A stretch of 64,000 nucleotides of DNA from NCBI GenBank assembly GCA_964606165.1, contig CAZSFQ010000003.1, forward strand, positions 70,463 through 134,462, in the 5' to 3' direction. The DNA comes from UBA4923 sp964606165. Its GTDB lineage: Bacteria > Bacillota > Clostridia > Saccharofermentanales > DTU023. Numbering within the stretch: position 1 is the first letter of the stretch; each line of letters opens with the position of its first letter. The notes below the pieces were generated by a model. The model ran no database searches. It saw only the letters and a program-made list of their open reading frames with translations, and was not told where the DNA came from. Positions 35,607 through 45,078 of this stretch are shown piece after piece. A program made the position numbers and the translations under genes.

Positions 35607-35614
35607 CTGCTTTT

Positions 35615-36478
35615 CTACACTCCCCTCGCTGACATGATCAGGTCAATCTGATCGGGATTCAAGCCGACCATGGCTTCACCCAGATTCTCGGAAACATGGG
35701 CCAGACGCTCCGGATCGTCGTAGTGCTCACAGGCTTCGACGATGGCTCTGGCCCGGCGTACCGGGTCGCCTGACTTGAAGATTCCCGACCCGACGAATAC
35801 GCCCTCCGCGCCAAGCTGCCTCATCAGGGCGGCATCGGCCGGTGTCGCGACACCGCCGGCGGAAAAATTGGGAACCGGAAGCTTACCGTGTTTATGGACG
35901 TATTGGATCAGTTCAACCGGAACGGCCAGGTCGCGCGCCCGGACGTAAAGTTCGTCGGGGCGAAGCGAGACCACCTCCCCGATCTGTTGATTGATTTTGC
36001 GCATGTGACGGACCGCCTGGACCACGTCACCCGTACCAGGCTCACCCTTGGTCCTTATCATCATGGCCCCTTCGGCCAGGCGCCGAAGCGCCTCATCAAG
36101 ACCACGCGCGCCGCACACAAAAGGCACATCAAAGCTGGTTTTATCAATATGGAAGACTTCGTCGGCGGGAGTCAGCACTTCACTTTCATCGATGAAGTCA
36201 ACCCCGATGGCCTGGAGAATCTGTGCCTCAACAAAATGGCCGATCCGCACCTTAGCCATCACCGGGATCTTGACCGCCTTCATAATCGCCTTGATCATGG
36301 CGGGATCACTCATTCTTGATATGCCACCTGCCGAACGAATGTCGGCCGGAACGCGTTCGAGGGCCATGACCGATACGGCTCCGGCCTCCTCGGCGATCCG
36401 GGCCTGCTCGACATTGACGACATCCATGATGACGCCGCCTCTCAGCTGTTCCGCAAGGTTGCGGTCAAATTGTTTCAT
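35615..36478 (-). CDS. pdxS: Pyridoxal 5'-phosphate synthase subunit PdxS
   Basis: Builds PLP from ribulose/ribose 5-phosphate, glyceraldehyde 3-phosphate and ammonia in a PdxS-PdxT complex. About 287 residues. Blocks AEEAGAVSVMALERVPAD, GGISRMSDP and PVMAKVRIGHFVE are family-typical, with the Schiff-base lysine in the latter region. The start at 36478 has GGAGG ten bases upstream; the ATG at 36487 sits only one base from it. No pdxT (glutaminase) is next to it, unlike Bacillus. A promoter and leader terminator lie upstream. Confidence 0.93.
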   Translation of the reverse strand: MKQFDRNLAEQLRGGVIMDVVNVEQARIAEEAGAVSVMALERVPADIRSAGGISRMSDPAMIKAIMKAVKIPVMAKVRIGHFVEAQILQAIGVDFIDESEVLTPADEVFHIDKTSFDVPFVCGARGLDEALRRLAEGAMMIRTKGEPGTGDVVQAVRHMRKINQQIGEVVSLRPDELYVRARDLAVPVELIQYVHKHGKLPVPNFSAGGVATPADAALMRQLGAEGVFVGSGIFKSGDPVRRARAIVEACEHYDDPERLAHVSENLGEAMVGLNPDQIDLIMSARGV

Positions 36479-36529
36479 CAGAACCATGCCTCCAATCCTT
36501 AAAAACAAATACGATTATACATCTCAAAA

Positions 36530-36550
36530 AAGCCCCGATAGCGGAGCTTT
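36530..36550 (-). terminator. Terminator in the pdxS 5' leader
   Basis: On the minus strand AAGCTCCG pairs with CGGGGCTT (one G-U) around CTAT, followed by a TTTTTT run. It lies about 50 bases before the pdxS start, between two promoter-like elements, so it could cause premature termination of the leader transcript. Confidence 0.65.
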
Positions 36551-36585
36551 GTCGCAATCATCCGGCCTTGGTCCGTACCTGTTTC

Positions 36586-36614
36586 AGTATACGCCGACGG
36601 TTTAGCGAACGCAA
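36586..36614 (-). promoter_or_regulatory. pdxS: Candidate promoter for pdxS
   Basis: Read on the minus strand TTGCGT, then 17 bases, then TATACT match sigma-A type boxes. The expected start lies about 30 bases before the leader terminator. A second, TATAAT-like box lies beyond the terminator but has no good -35. Confidence 0.6.
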
Positions 36615-36701
36615 GAAATGGACTGCCGCGGATATTCCGTTACGGCAATTGACAGCAGGCCTTTTAATCAATAATATGTTATCGATATTGAGGAGGTTCT
36701 C

Positions 36702-37316
36702 ATGGCTTCAAATTCACTCTCCTTCCAAACGCTTCAGCGCTTGCCCTATTACCTCGATTATCTGCGGGAGGTCGAAACAGAAAATATTTCTTCGACGACC
36801 ATCGCCGCTGAGTTCCGCCTGCATGAGGTACAGGTCCGCAAGGATCTGGCCTCGGTGAGCCGCTTGGCTGGACAGCCGCGAAAGGGGTTCGCCACTCAGG
36901 CTCTTATCAAGGATATCGAGGATATACTGGGCTACGGCCATGTTGATGAGGCGGTCATCGTCGGTGTCGGCCATCTTGGAACCGCTCTGGCCAACTACGC
37001 AGGATTCGGCAAATACGGCCTGAAGATTGTCGCTGGTTTCGACACCCGCATCGAGCACGCGGATTGCCTGAACGGGATGCCTCTTTACCCCATGGACCAG
37101 CTTGAGGCGGTTATCCGTGAAGGCGGGATCCGGCTGGGCATTATTACCGTAGACGGGGTCCATGCCCAGTCAGTTTGTGACCAGCTGGTAGAGGCCGGTG
37201 TGGAAGCGATCTGGAATTTCGCGCCTGTATTGCTGCAGGTTCCGGAAGGAATCATCGTACAAAATGAGAACATGGCATGCGCCCTCGCGGTCTTGAGCCA
37301 TCATCTTCGAAAGTAG
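36702..37316 (+). CDS. rex: Redox-sensing repressor Rex
   Basis: 204-residue NADH/NAD+-sensing repressor. The N-terminal winged helix (about 1-75) is followed by a Rossmann domain, VGVGHLGTALANYAG near residue 90, then FDTRIEHA. It represses genes for fermentation and anaerobic respiration when NAD+ is high and is released by NADH. AGGAGG precedes the ATG. It heads a plus-strand run including the lipid kinase, MtnA-like gene and selD. I saw no clear Rex operator in the upstream 190 bp. Confidence 0.93.
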   Translation: MASNSLSFQTLQRLPYYLDYLREVETENISSTTIAAEFRLHEVQVRKDLASVSRLAGQPRKGFATQALIKDIEDILGYGHVDEAVIVGVGHLGTALANYAGFGKYGLKIVAGFDTRIEHADCLNGMPLYPMDQLEAVIREGGIRLGIITVDGVHAQSVCDQLVEAGVEAIWNFAPVLLQVPEGIIVQNENMACALAVLSHHLRK

Positions 37317-37368
37317 CATCCCCAAGGCCGAAACCGCCGCCTGGCATTGTCCGTGATATGATACAGGC

Positions 37369-38343
37369 ATGAGCGGGACAGGCCAAAAAATCCTGGTTAT
37401 CATCAATCCGAACGCCGGCCGTTTCGGCGCGACCGAGCTGGCCGCCAAGCTTTGCGGCGAACTCCGGCAGGCTGGGGCTGTGGTCCGCGAAGTTTTTACG
37501 GCCGGCAGGGGGGACGCCCGCGAAATCGCTTTCACCGAGGCCCCCGCCTACGAGGTTGTCGTCGCCTGCGGCGGCGATGGCACGCTGTCCGAGGTCATCT
37601 CGGGACTTATGCGGCTCCGCTTCCCCCCCGATGTCGGTTTCCTGCCGATTGGCTCCACTTGCGACATTGCCAGGACTTTCAAACTGCCATCAGACCCCAG
37701 GAAGGCGGCACAGGGTATCTTGACGGGTATCCCTTTCCCTGTCGACATCGGCCGTGTCCATGGGAGCCGCCCCCTGATCCGCCGGGACCTTCCCGAGGGC
37801 GTCGCGCCTGACAGTCCCGACCAGGTTCCCGACTACTTCAGCTATGTCACCAGTTTTGGCGCTTTTACCGAAACTTCCTATGCGACAAGACGCCGCCTGA
37901 AAAAGACCCTGGGTCATTTCGCCTACATCCTGACCGGTCTTCAATCGGTGGGCAGCATCCGCCCCTTTGATACCACTGTCCTTCTTGACGGGGCCGACTA
38001 TTCCGGCAGTTACATCTTCGGCGGTGTCCTCAACTCCTTTTCTGTCGGCGGGATGGTTAAGCTGGACGATGTTGTTTTCAACGACGGCCTCTTTGAGGTC
38101 CTGCTGGTCAAGCCCCCCCGCAATGCTGGACAGACAGCTCAACTCATCTCCCATCTGCTGCGCCGGAAAACAAGTGAAGCCATTATCCGGCGGCGGGCCA
38201 GCGAAATCATCTTTCGTTTCAAAGAAGCCGTCCCCTTCACCGTTGACGGGGAATACGGCGGTTCGAGGACTGACTGGCAGATCCAAAACATCAAGCAAGC
38301 CATCCGGCTCCGCCTTCAAAGCCCGCCCGGAACCAGAGCTTGA
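37369..38343 (+). CDS. Diacylglycerol kinase family lipid kinase
   Basis: 324 residues of the DagK/YegS/BmrU family. The signature GGDGTLSEVISGLM is near residue 68 and PIGSTCDIARTF near 90. These place it in the ATP-dependent lipid kinase fold that makes phosphatidic acid or phosphorylates similar lipids. It may work in recycling diacylglycerol from LTA synthesis, and an LtaS-like gene lies elsewhere in this window. It ends 17 bp before the start I prefer for the next gene. Confidence 0.88.
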   Translation: MSGTGQKILVIINPNAGRFGATELAAKLCGELRQAGAVVREVFTAGRGDAREIAFTEAPAYEVVVACGGDGTLSEVISGLMRLRFPPDVGFLPIGSTCDIARTFKLPSDPRKAAQGILTGIPFPVDIGRVHGSRPLIRRDLPEGVAPDSPDQVPDYFSYVTSFGAFTETSYATRRRLKKTLGHFAYILTGLQSVGSIRPFDTTVLLDGADYSGSYIFGGVLNSFSVGGMVKLDDVVFNDGLFEVLLVKPPRNAGQTAQLISHLLRRKTSEAIIRRRASEIIFRFKEAVPFTVDGEYGGSRTDWQIQNIKQAIRLRLQSPPGTRA

Positions 38344-38360
38344 AGACAGGAGGCCTTCCC

Positions 38361-39452
38361 ATGTCCGAAAGCACAAGCAAGGCACGGCGCCAGGATCATG
38401 ACCTTGGTTTTTTACTGCGCTACGAGAATATCGCCTGGTATGAAAAGGGTTTGGTCCGGATCCTGGACCGGCGTGTCTACCCGACTGAAATTATTTTCCT
38501 CGAATGCCGGACTGTCGACCAGGTGGCTGAAGCCATCACCGGCATGGTGACCCAGAGCGCCGGCCCCTACACGGCGGCCGGCATGGGAATGACACTTGCA
38601 GCCAGCCAGGTCAGGGGCCGGAGCAAAGACGATCAGCTTCACGCATTGCGGCTGGCTGCCGACAGGCTGTCGACCGCCCGGCCGACAACTGAATCGAGAA
38701 TGAGGCTGGTGACATCTGCTGCCCTTGCTGCAGCCGAAAAAGCGCTGAAGCAAGGGGAAAGTGATGTAACGCAGGTCCTCTTCAACCTGGCCTATGACTC
38801 CCTGGAACGCCGCTACGAGCGGATGTCCAGGGTCGGCATCAATCTTATTTCACTTCTTCCTGACCGGGCAAGCGTTATGACCAACTGCTTTGGCGAGACC
38901 ATCGTAGGCACCATGATCCGGGCGGCCCAGGAGAGAGGCATGGAACTGAAACTGTTCACTCCCGAGACCCGGCCCTACTTCCAGGGTGCCCGCCTGACGG
39001 CCAGCGTCGCGGCTGAAATGGGCGCGGATGTCACTGTGATTACCGACAATATGCCAGCCGAGGTGTTCTCCCGCCATCAGGTCGATCTGTTTACAACGGC
39101 GGCCGACGCCATTACCAGGGACGGCTATGTGGTCAACAAAATCGGAACTCTCCAGATCGCCATCGTCGCCAAATACTACGGCGTGCCCTACTTTGTCACG
39201 GGAATTCCGGACATGGTGACCCTTTCTGAAGTCACCATCGAACAGCGCGATCCCCAATTCGTGCTTGAGGCCCGCGGCGTGCGGAACACCAGGCCTGAAG
39301 TCAAAGGTTACTACCCATCCTTTGACATAACGCCTCCTCATCTTGTTTCGGGTGTTGTCACCGACACGGGGATTTTGACGCCCTATAACCTGGACCATTA
39401 CCAGCCGCCCGGCGGACAGGCAGATGACTACTACGGCGGTTTAGATGTATGA
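38361..39452 (+). CDS. mtnA: MtnA-like / eIF2B-family isomerase
   Basis: 363 residues. Family features: N-terminal YENIAWYEKGLVRILDRR, then the helical part, then the catalytic cysteine in SVMTNCFGET and the acidic residue in the TAADAITRDGYVVNKIGT block. In the methionine salvage pathway the enzyme converts 5-methylthioribose-1-phosphate to the ribulose form. It could also act on other aldose phosphates, such as ribose-1,5-bisphosphate. The ATG at 38361 has AGGAGG seven bases upstream. It ends 31 bp before selD, so the two may be co-transcribed. No other salvage gene is in the window. Confidence 0.78.
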   Translation: MSESTSKARRQDHDLGFLLRYENIAWYEKGLVRILDRRVYPTEIIFLECRTVDQVAEAITGMVTQSAGPYTAAGMGMTLAASQVRGRSKDDQLHALRLAADRLSTARPTTESRMRLVTSAALAAAEKALKQGESDVTQVLFNLAYDSLERRYERMSRVGINLISLLPDRASVMTNCFGETIVGTMIRAAQERGMELKLFTPETRPYFQGARLTASVAAEMGADVTVITDNMPAEVFSRHQVDLFTTAADAITRDGYVVNKIGTLQIAIVAKYYGVPYFVTGIPDMVTLSEVTIEQRDPQFVLEARGVRNTRPEVKGYYPSFDITPPHLVSGVVTDTGILTPYNLDHYQPPGGQADDYYGGLDV

Positions 39453-39483
39453 TTGCCTGTGAGAGAAGAAAGGAGGTAGCCGG

Positions 39484-40527
39484 ATGACAGAAAAAGAAAT
39501 CCGTCTGACCCAGCTGACCAGCGCCGGCGGCTGAGGGGCCAAGGTAGGACCGGGGGTCCTTTCCGAGCTGCTGGCTGGTTTGCCGAAAAAAATTGACGAC
39601 CGCCTCCTTGTCGGTTATGAAACCGACGATGACGCCTGCGTCTACCTCGTTTCCGACGACATCGCTGTCATCCAGACAGTCGATTTCTTCCCGCCTGTCG
39701 TCGATGATCCTTATGACTACGGCCGTATTGCCGCGGCCAACGCCCTGAGCGATGTCTACGCCATGGGAGCTGTACCTAAAACAGCGCTGAACCTGCTTTG
39801 CTTTTCGTCTTGTATGGACCTGGCCGTCGTGCGCAGGATTCTTGAAGGCGGGGCCGACAAGTGCGTGGAGGCCGGGGTCACCATCGCAGGCGGTCACAGT
39901 ATCGAGGATGAAGAGCCCAAATACGGCCTGTCCGTCATGGGTCTCTGCCACCCGGATCAGATCCGGAGGAACAACACGCCCCGTGCGGGCCATCAGCTTG
40001 TTCTGACAAAGGCTCTTGGTACGGGAGCTCTTTCTACGGGCGCCAAAGCCGACCTTCTCGACAAGGAGACCGAACAGCTCATGGTTGATACCATGGCCAA
40101 ACTGAATAAATACGCCTTTGAGGCTTCCCTGGGCCTTCATGTATCTGCCTCAACCGATATCACAGGTTTCGGCCTGCTCGGACATATGCGGGAAATGGCG
40201 GGTGATGGCGGAGGGATCACCCTGGAACTCGACAGCCGGTCCGTCCCCCTGCTGCCCCAGGCTCTGGATATGGCCAGGGACGGCATACTCCCCGGCGGAA
40301 CCTACCGCAACAGGGACTATGTCGGCGACCGGGTTCGGATTGACAAGGAAATTCCCATGGCCTTGACGGATCTCATGTTTGACCCCCAGACCTCAGGCGG
40401 TCTCTTGCTGGCCATGAAAGAGGATGACGTCGAACCTTATCTCAGTACCCTGCGCGGGATGGGCGAGGAGGCGTGGCCGGTCGGCCGCGTCCTTCCCTGG
40501 CAAGGTGTCGCCATCCGGGTGATCTGA
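39484..40527 (+). CDS. selD: Selenophosphate synthase SelD, selenocysteine-containing
   Basis: Makes selenophosphate from selenide and ATP, the Se donor for SelA and for the selenium-dependent hydroxylases. 347 residues if the in-frame UGA at 39532-39534 is read as selenocysteine. It falls at codon 17, the site of the catalytic Cys17 in E. coli SelD, and the reading frame continues without interruption. The remaining motifs fit: YETDDDACVY, DVYAMGAVPK, GGHSIEDEEP, and DPQTSGGLLLA near the end. AAGGAGGTAGCCGG precedes the ATG. A SECIS-like hairpin starts 9 bases after the UGA. The window also contains selA, selB and selC, so readthrough is available. Confidence 0.95.
39543..39564 (+). promoter_or_regulatory. 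selD: SECIS-like hairpin in selD
   Basis: AGGACC and GGTCCT pair around GGG. A bulged T and a lower GG/CC pair complete the stem. The loop and upper stem contain G-G-U, as bacterial SECIS loops do. Its place shortly after the UGA fits the SelB-binding element. The fold is read by eye. Confidence 0.6.
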
Positions 40528-41607
40528 TCAGCAGAAGATTTCCGACAGCACCTGATCCGTATAGTCCCCGAACAGGGGGCCGTTGGCGTACTGCATAAAG
40601 CCCAGCTCCCCTATGTCATTATATTCGATAAGAACCGGTTCACCGTCTTCAGCGACAGCAATATCCCAGGCAATCAGGCGCGTATAGGGAAGGCGTTCCG
40701 CCATTTTCACAGCCATCTCCCTGACCGCCTGGAAGGAGGGAACAGGATAGCCGCTAAAATCAAAGCCCTGCGGGTGCCGGCCGAACTGGTCGCCATTGGC
40801 CGAGAAGGCAACTTCCCGCAGGCTGCCGTCTTCCCTGACACCACATACGATGCCGCCAAAACCCAGGTTATCCACCTGGCTGCCACCGGCGCCCATTTTC
40901 AGCACGGTCGAAAGCGCGACGGCCTGGCCGTCAATCAAAAGCGTCATCACGCGCAGGCAGTTGACTGAACTCTCATGGATGGCGGCAAGGGCGGCATGCT
41001 GCCTGACCACCTTCTGAACGATATAACTTGGGACCTGGTCAAAGTGGGTGTCCAGGAAATCTGAAACTTCTGCCGCCTCCCTGGCAGAGTGAAACCGGAT
41101 CCCCTTGCCGCTGTGGGTGCGTGTCGCCGGCTTGACAACCGCCTCACCGCTTTCAAGGAATAGCCGGATCGCTTCTTCCCTGCTGATCAATTGATAGTCG
41201 GCGTTGTAGAAGGATCCCTTGATTCGCATGAAGACCGTCTCCGGCTGGCGGCAGTTAAAGAGGAGAGGCTGAAGGCACTTGTTGGTCAGGACGGCATAGT
41301 CACGGTCGTTCAGATAGCCAAGCATGCGGGTAAGGTAAAGGTCGTCGGGCAGATAGCGAACGTCAAAATCGCCGTGCATACAGGAGTACAAAGCCTGGAA
41401 GAGCGGGCGGTTCTTTTTCGTATAGCGGTTCCAGTAATCCCGGATCATCTTTTTCTGTTCCCGGCTGATGCAACACTGCCGGTGCTTGAATTCCTTGCGG
41501 CTGCCTGACCGGATCGACCAGACCATGGCGCGGGCCATGGCGGCATCGGCCTGCTTGTTCAGGAAGGAAACCCAGGCCCGGATCATTCTCTTAAATTTGT
41601 CGCGCAT
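40528..41607 (-). CDS. Sugar-transfer-associated ATP-grasp family protein
   Basis: About 359 residues of the ATP-grasp family found with polysaccharide transfer genes. Motifs: EAVVKPATRTHSGKGIRFHS (phosphate-binding lysine), YIVQKVVRQH, VNCLRVMTLL and the metal-binding end block DIAVAEDGEPVLIEYND. The N-terminus is basic. The start at 41607 is preceded by AAGGAG eight bases away. It converges on selD with the two stop codons adjacent (40527 and 40528). Its substrate is unknown. Confidence 0.75.
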   Translation of the reverse strand: MRDKFKRMIRAWVSFLNKQADAAMARAMVWSIRSGSRKEFKHRQCCISREQKKMIRDYWNRYTKKNRPLFQALYSCMHGDFDVRYLPDDLYLTRMLGYLNDRDYAVLTNKCLQPLLFNCRQPETVFMRIKGSFYNADYQLISREEAIRLFLESGEAVVKPATRTHSGKGIRFHSAREAAEVSDFLDTHFDQVPSYIVQKVVRQHAALAAIHESSVNCLRVMTLLIDGQAVALSTVLKMGAGGSQVDNLGFGGIVCGVREDGSLREVAFSANGDQFGRHPQGFDFSGYPVPSFQAVREMAVKMAERLPYTRLIAWDIAVAEDGEPVLIEYNDIGELGFMQYANGPLFGDYTDQVLSEIFC

Positions 41608-41714
41608 GCCAACACTCCTTCCGTCCGTCAAGGCGATCCGCTCTGATTCGGCATTATTCTACCACTCCCTTTGGTAAGATGAGTTTAAGAACTCAAGACA
41701 AAGAGGTGATGGGG

Positions 41715-43169
41715 ATGACCATTGAAAGTCCGCGGGACCTGCCAAAAGTGGATGAGTTGCTGCGTGATTCGCGTTTCGACAAGGCCAGGGAAACCATGGG
41801 CTACATCCCTGTACGAGAAGCGGTGCGCGGTATTCTCGACGCGGCGCGGCAGTTGCTTCTTGAAAGCGGAGATAAGCCCCACCCGGACACCACATATATC
41901 GGCCGGACTGGCCATGGGACGGAGGGAAGCTTATCCCTGACCGCGCAAAGCCTGGTCACGGCAGCACTTAATAAGCTCGATACCGAAGCCAGGCCGGGGA
42001 TCCGGAAAGTCATCAATGCCACCGGCGCCATCCTCCACACCAATCTTGGCCGGGCACCCCTGGCCAGGCAGGCTCTGGCCGCAATCCAACGAAGCAGTGA
42101 AGGCTACGCGTCACTCGAATTTGATCTGGAAGAAAACAGACGGGGCCAGCGTACGTCATCGGTGGAAACCCTGCTTTGCCGTCTTTTCCCCATTGAAGCC
42201 GCGACAGTGGTCAACAACAACGCGGCTGCTGTCATGCTCGCCTTGTCGGCCTTGTGCCGGGGGCGTGAGGTCATTGTTTCGCGCGGTGAGCTGGTCGAGA
42301 TCGGGGGCAGGTTCAGGATCCCCGAGATCATGGAGGAAAGCGGCGCCATTCTGCGCGAAGTCGGCACCACCAACAAGACACATCCGGCCGATTATGAGAG
42401 CGCCATCGGCGACTCAACCGCGGCCCTTCTCAAAGTTCATCGCAGCAATTTCCGGCTGTCGGGCTTTACCGGAGAGGTTGACGAATTCCAACTGTCCGAA
42501 TTGGCCCACAAGCACGGCCTCCCTCTGATCTATGACCTGGGAAGCGGCCTCATCTCCGCGGAGCTTTCCGCCCTGCTGACTGACGAACCGACCGTCCCTG
42601 CCGCCCTTGCCTCCGGCGCCGATGTCATCTGTTTTTCCGGTGACAAACTCCTCGGCGGGCCCCAGGCCGGCATCATCATCGGTAGGGCCGACCTGGTGGG
42701 GAAAATGGCCTCCCACCCCCTGATGCGTGCCTTCCGGTGTGACAAGATGACCCTCGCGGCCCTTGAGGCAACCCTGGCGCTCTATCTGGATCCCGACCGC
42801 GCCAAAGAGGAGATCCCTTTGCTGGTGTCGGCGCTTTATGATACCGCCGCCCTGCGTGAACGGACCGAAGAGGCGGCGGCCGTCCTCGCCCAACACGGGA
42901 TTGGCGCGCAGGCTATCTCCTCTCCCATGATCATGGGGGGAGGGGCGGCGCCTGAAGTCGCTGTGGACTCATGGGCCCTGGCCGTCAATCCCGGCACACT
43001 GCCGATCTTTTCGCTGGAATCCAGATTGCGGGCTTTTGACCCTCCCGTCCTCTGCCGCACAACACACGAAACACTTTTGTTCGACTTGCGGACTGTTTCT
43101 GAAGAAGAGGAGCGCCTGCTTATTTTCGCCCTGGTCGACGCATTTGACAGAGAGGCGGATCAGCTATGA
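41715..43169 (+). CDS. selA: L-seryl-tRNA(Sec) selenium transferase
   Basis: Converts Ser-tRNA-Sec to selenocysteinyl-tRNA-Sec using selenophosphate, as a large PLP ring complex. 484 residues. Blocks INATGAILHTNLGRAPL, NNNAAAVMLAL and SGDKLLGGPQAG are all present; the last holds the PLP lysine (about residue 311). I chose the ATG at 41715 because GAGG is 8 bases upstream. The stop overlaps the selB start by 4 bp (ATGA), the classic selA-selB coupling. On the opposite side it is divergent from the ATP-grasp gene. Confidence 0.95.
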   Translation: MTIESPRDLPKVDELLRDSRFDKARETMGYIPVREAVRGILDAARQLLLESGDKPHPDTTYIGRTGHGTEGSLSLTAQSLVTAALNKLDTEARPGIRKVINATGAILHTNLGRAPLARQALAAIQRSSEGYASLEFDLEENRRGQRTSSVETLLCRLFPIEAATVVNNNAAAVMLALSALCRGREVIVSRGELVEIGGRFRIPEIMEESGAILREVGTTNKTHPADYESAIGDSTAALLKVHRSNFRLSGFTGEVDEFQLSELAHKHGLPLIYDLGSGLISAELSALLTDEPTVPAALASGADVICFSGDKLLGGPQAGIIIGRADLVGKMASHPLMRAFRCDKMTLAALEATLALYLDPDRAKEEIPLLVSALYDTAALRERTEEAAAVLAQHGIGAQAISSPMIMGGGAAPEVAVDSWALAVNPGTLPIFSLESRLRAFDPPVLCRTTHETLLFDLRTVSEEEERLLIFALVDAFDREADQL

Positions 43170-45064
43170 AACATGTCATCATCGGCACGGCCGGCCACGT
43201 CGATCATGGCAAATCTTCCCTGATCCTGGCCCTGACCGGCCGCGACCCCGACCGGCTCACCGAGGAAAAAGAAAGAGGCATCACCATCGAGCTGGGCTTC
43301 ACCTGGCTCGATCTGCCCGACGGCTCGCGGTCGGGCATTATTGATGTTCCCGGCCATGAAAAATTCATCAGCAACATGCTGGCGGGAGCCGGCGGGATTG
43401 ATCTCGCCCTGCTGGTCGTCGCCGCCGACGAGGGTGTCATGCCGCAGACGCGCGAACACCTGGGAATTCTGTCGCTGCTTGGTATTCCGCATGGGGTCAT
43501 CGCGCTCACCAAGTGCGATCTGGCCGATGAGGAGCTGATTGAACTGGTCGAAGAGGATCTTCGCGACCAGGTCCGCGGCACATTCCTGGAGGACGCGGCC
43601 GTCATCCGGACATCAACTGTATCGGGTGAGGGCATTGAAAGCCTGCGGACCACCCTCTTCGACCTGATCGCCGCGGCGGATTCCACGAGAGACGAGCTCC
43701 CCTTCCGGCTGCCTGTCGACCGGATTTTTTCGCTGGGCGGCTTTGGAACCATCGTGACCGGGACCCTGATTGAGGGGATAGTCCGGACAGGTGACCAGGC
43801 CGGGATCTATCCCCAGGACAAGACCGCGCGCGTGCGGGGCATTCAGATTCATGAAACAGCGGTGGATACCGCCTGGCCGGGGCAGCGCGTCGCCCTTAAC
43901 CTGACTGGCGTAAAAAAAGACGATTTGGCCCGGGGCGATACCCTGGCCGCGCCGGGAAGCCTGCGGGGAAGCCAGCTCATCGATGCCACCCTGACCGCGC
44001 TCCCCGGAGCCCGCTTCCCCATCACCAACAAGATGCGGGTTCACCTCTTCCACGGCGCCCGTGAAATCCTGGCCCGCATTGTGCTGCTTGACCGCGATAT
44101 CCTGGAACCGGGTGACACGGGCCCTGCCCAGATAAGGCCCGAGGAGGAACTGTTCGCCAAGTACGGTGACCGCTTTATCATCCGTTTTTATTCGCCGCTT
44201 GAGACAATCGGGGGCGGTGTCATTGTTGACCCCCTGCCGGCAAGGCGCAGGCGCATGCGTGAAAACAACTCCGGTGATTTTGACATCATGGCCGGCCATG
44301 ACCCGTCGGCCCGCCTCAGCCTGGCTGTCGCCCACAGGAGCGACAGGCTTGCCTTACTGGAAACCGCCTTTTACCGGGCAGGTGTCAGCGCCTTGGACGG
44401 CAAGGAATTGCTCAGCGGCCTTGTCGCCAGCCAATCCCTTGTCCTCCTGAATGAGCGCGTCGCGGTCAGCGAAAGCTTCCTGGAATCACTGGGCCGAAAA
44501 GCGTCAGCCCTGCTCGCCAGCTTCCATGCCAAACGGCCGCTCGAGCAGGGGATGAGGCGTGAGGAACTGCGGACCAGGCTGATGCCGCGCGCGGGGATCC
44601 AGTTGTCCGATCTTGTCATCGACCGGCTGCGCGACAGGGAAATCCTTGACACTTACGATGGCTTGGTCTCCCTTCATGGCTACCGGGTCTCTCTTTCGCC
44701 GGAAGAGGAGAAGGCAGTCCATGAGATGGAGATGATCTTCCTGAAGGCGGGTTACGCGCCCCCCCTGCCCGACGAGATCCCGCTGCAGCCGGGCAAGCGG
44801 GTCGACCGTACGCAAATTTTGTCTTTGCTGATCGACCGTGAAATCCTGATCCGGCTGACCCCCCAGATCCTGATGCACCGGGACAAGGTGGATCAGGCGT
44901 GGGCCGTCGCCCGCGACACGATTGAGCGGGAAGACGGGATCACTCTGGCTGACTTTCGCGACCGGCTGGAAACAAGCCGCAAATTTGCCATCGCCCTTCT
45001 TGAGTACTTTGACAAAATGAAACGGACCCGCCTGACCGGCGAGACACGCGTATTCTTCGCCTAG
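43166..45064 (+). CDS. selB: Selenocysteine-specific elongation factor
   Basis: 632-residue GTPase that carries Sec-tRNA-Sec to the ribosome and binds the SECIS hairpin. The G1 loop GHVDHGKS is at residues 10-17. The rest of the G domain shows ERGITIELGF, DVPGHEKF and TKCD, followed by three beta-barrel domains. The C-terminal part to residue 632 has the winged-helix region expected for SECIS binding. Translationally coupled to selA. The next gene, addB, starts 14 bp after its stop and is not obviously related. Confidence 0.96.
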   Translation: MKHVIIGTAGHVDHGKSSLILALTGRDPDRLTEEKERGITIELGFTWLDLPDGSRSGIIDVPGHEKFISNMLAGAGGIDLALLVVAADEGVMPQTREHLGILSLLGIPHGVIALTKCDLADEELIELVEEDLRDQVRGTFLEDAAVIRTSTVSGEGIESLRTTLFDLIAAADSTRDELPFRLPVDRIFSLGGFGTIVTGTLIEGIVRTGDQAGIYPQDKTARVRGIQIHETAVDTAWPGQRVALNLTGVKKDDLARGDTLAAPGSLRGSQLIDATLTALPGARFPITNKMRVHLFHGAREILARIVLLDRDILEPGDTGPAQIRPEEELFAKYGDRFIIRFYSPLETIGGGVIVDPLPARRRRMRENNSGDFDIMAGHDPSARLSLAVAHRSDRLALLETAFYRAGVSALDGKELLSGLVASQSLVLLNERVAVSESFLESLGRKASALLASFHAKRPLEQGMRREELRTRLMPRAGIQLSDLVIDRLRDREILDTYDGLVSLHGYRVSLSPEEEKAVHEMEMIFLKAGYAPPLPDEIPLQPGKRVDRTQILSLLIDREILIRLTPQILMHRDKVDQAWAVARDTIEREDGITLADFRDRLETSRKFAIALLEYFDKMKRTRLTGETRVFFA

Positions 45065-45078
45065 CGAGGTCAAACGAG

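Noticed and set aside
39532..39534. Stop codon or pseudogene in selD
   Set aside because: The frame continues without error, the codon is at the catalytic position, and the Sec machinery is in the same window.
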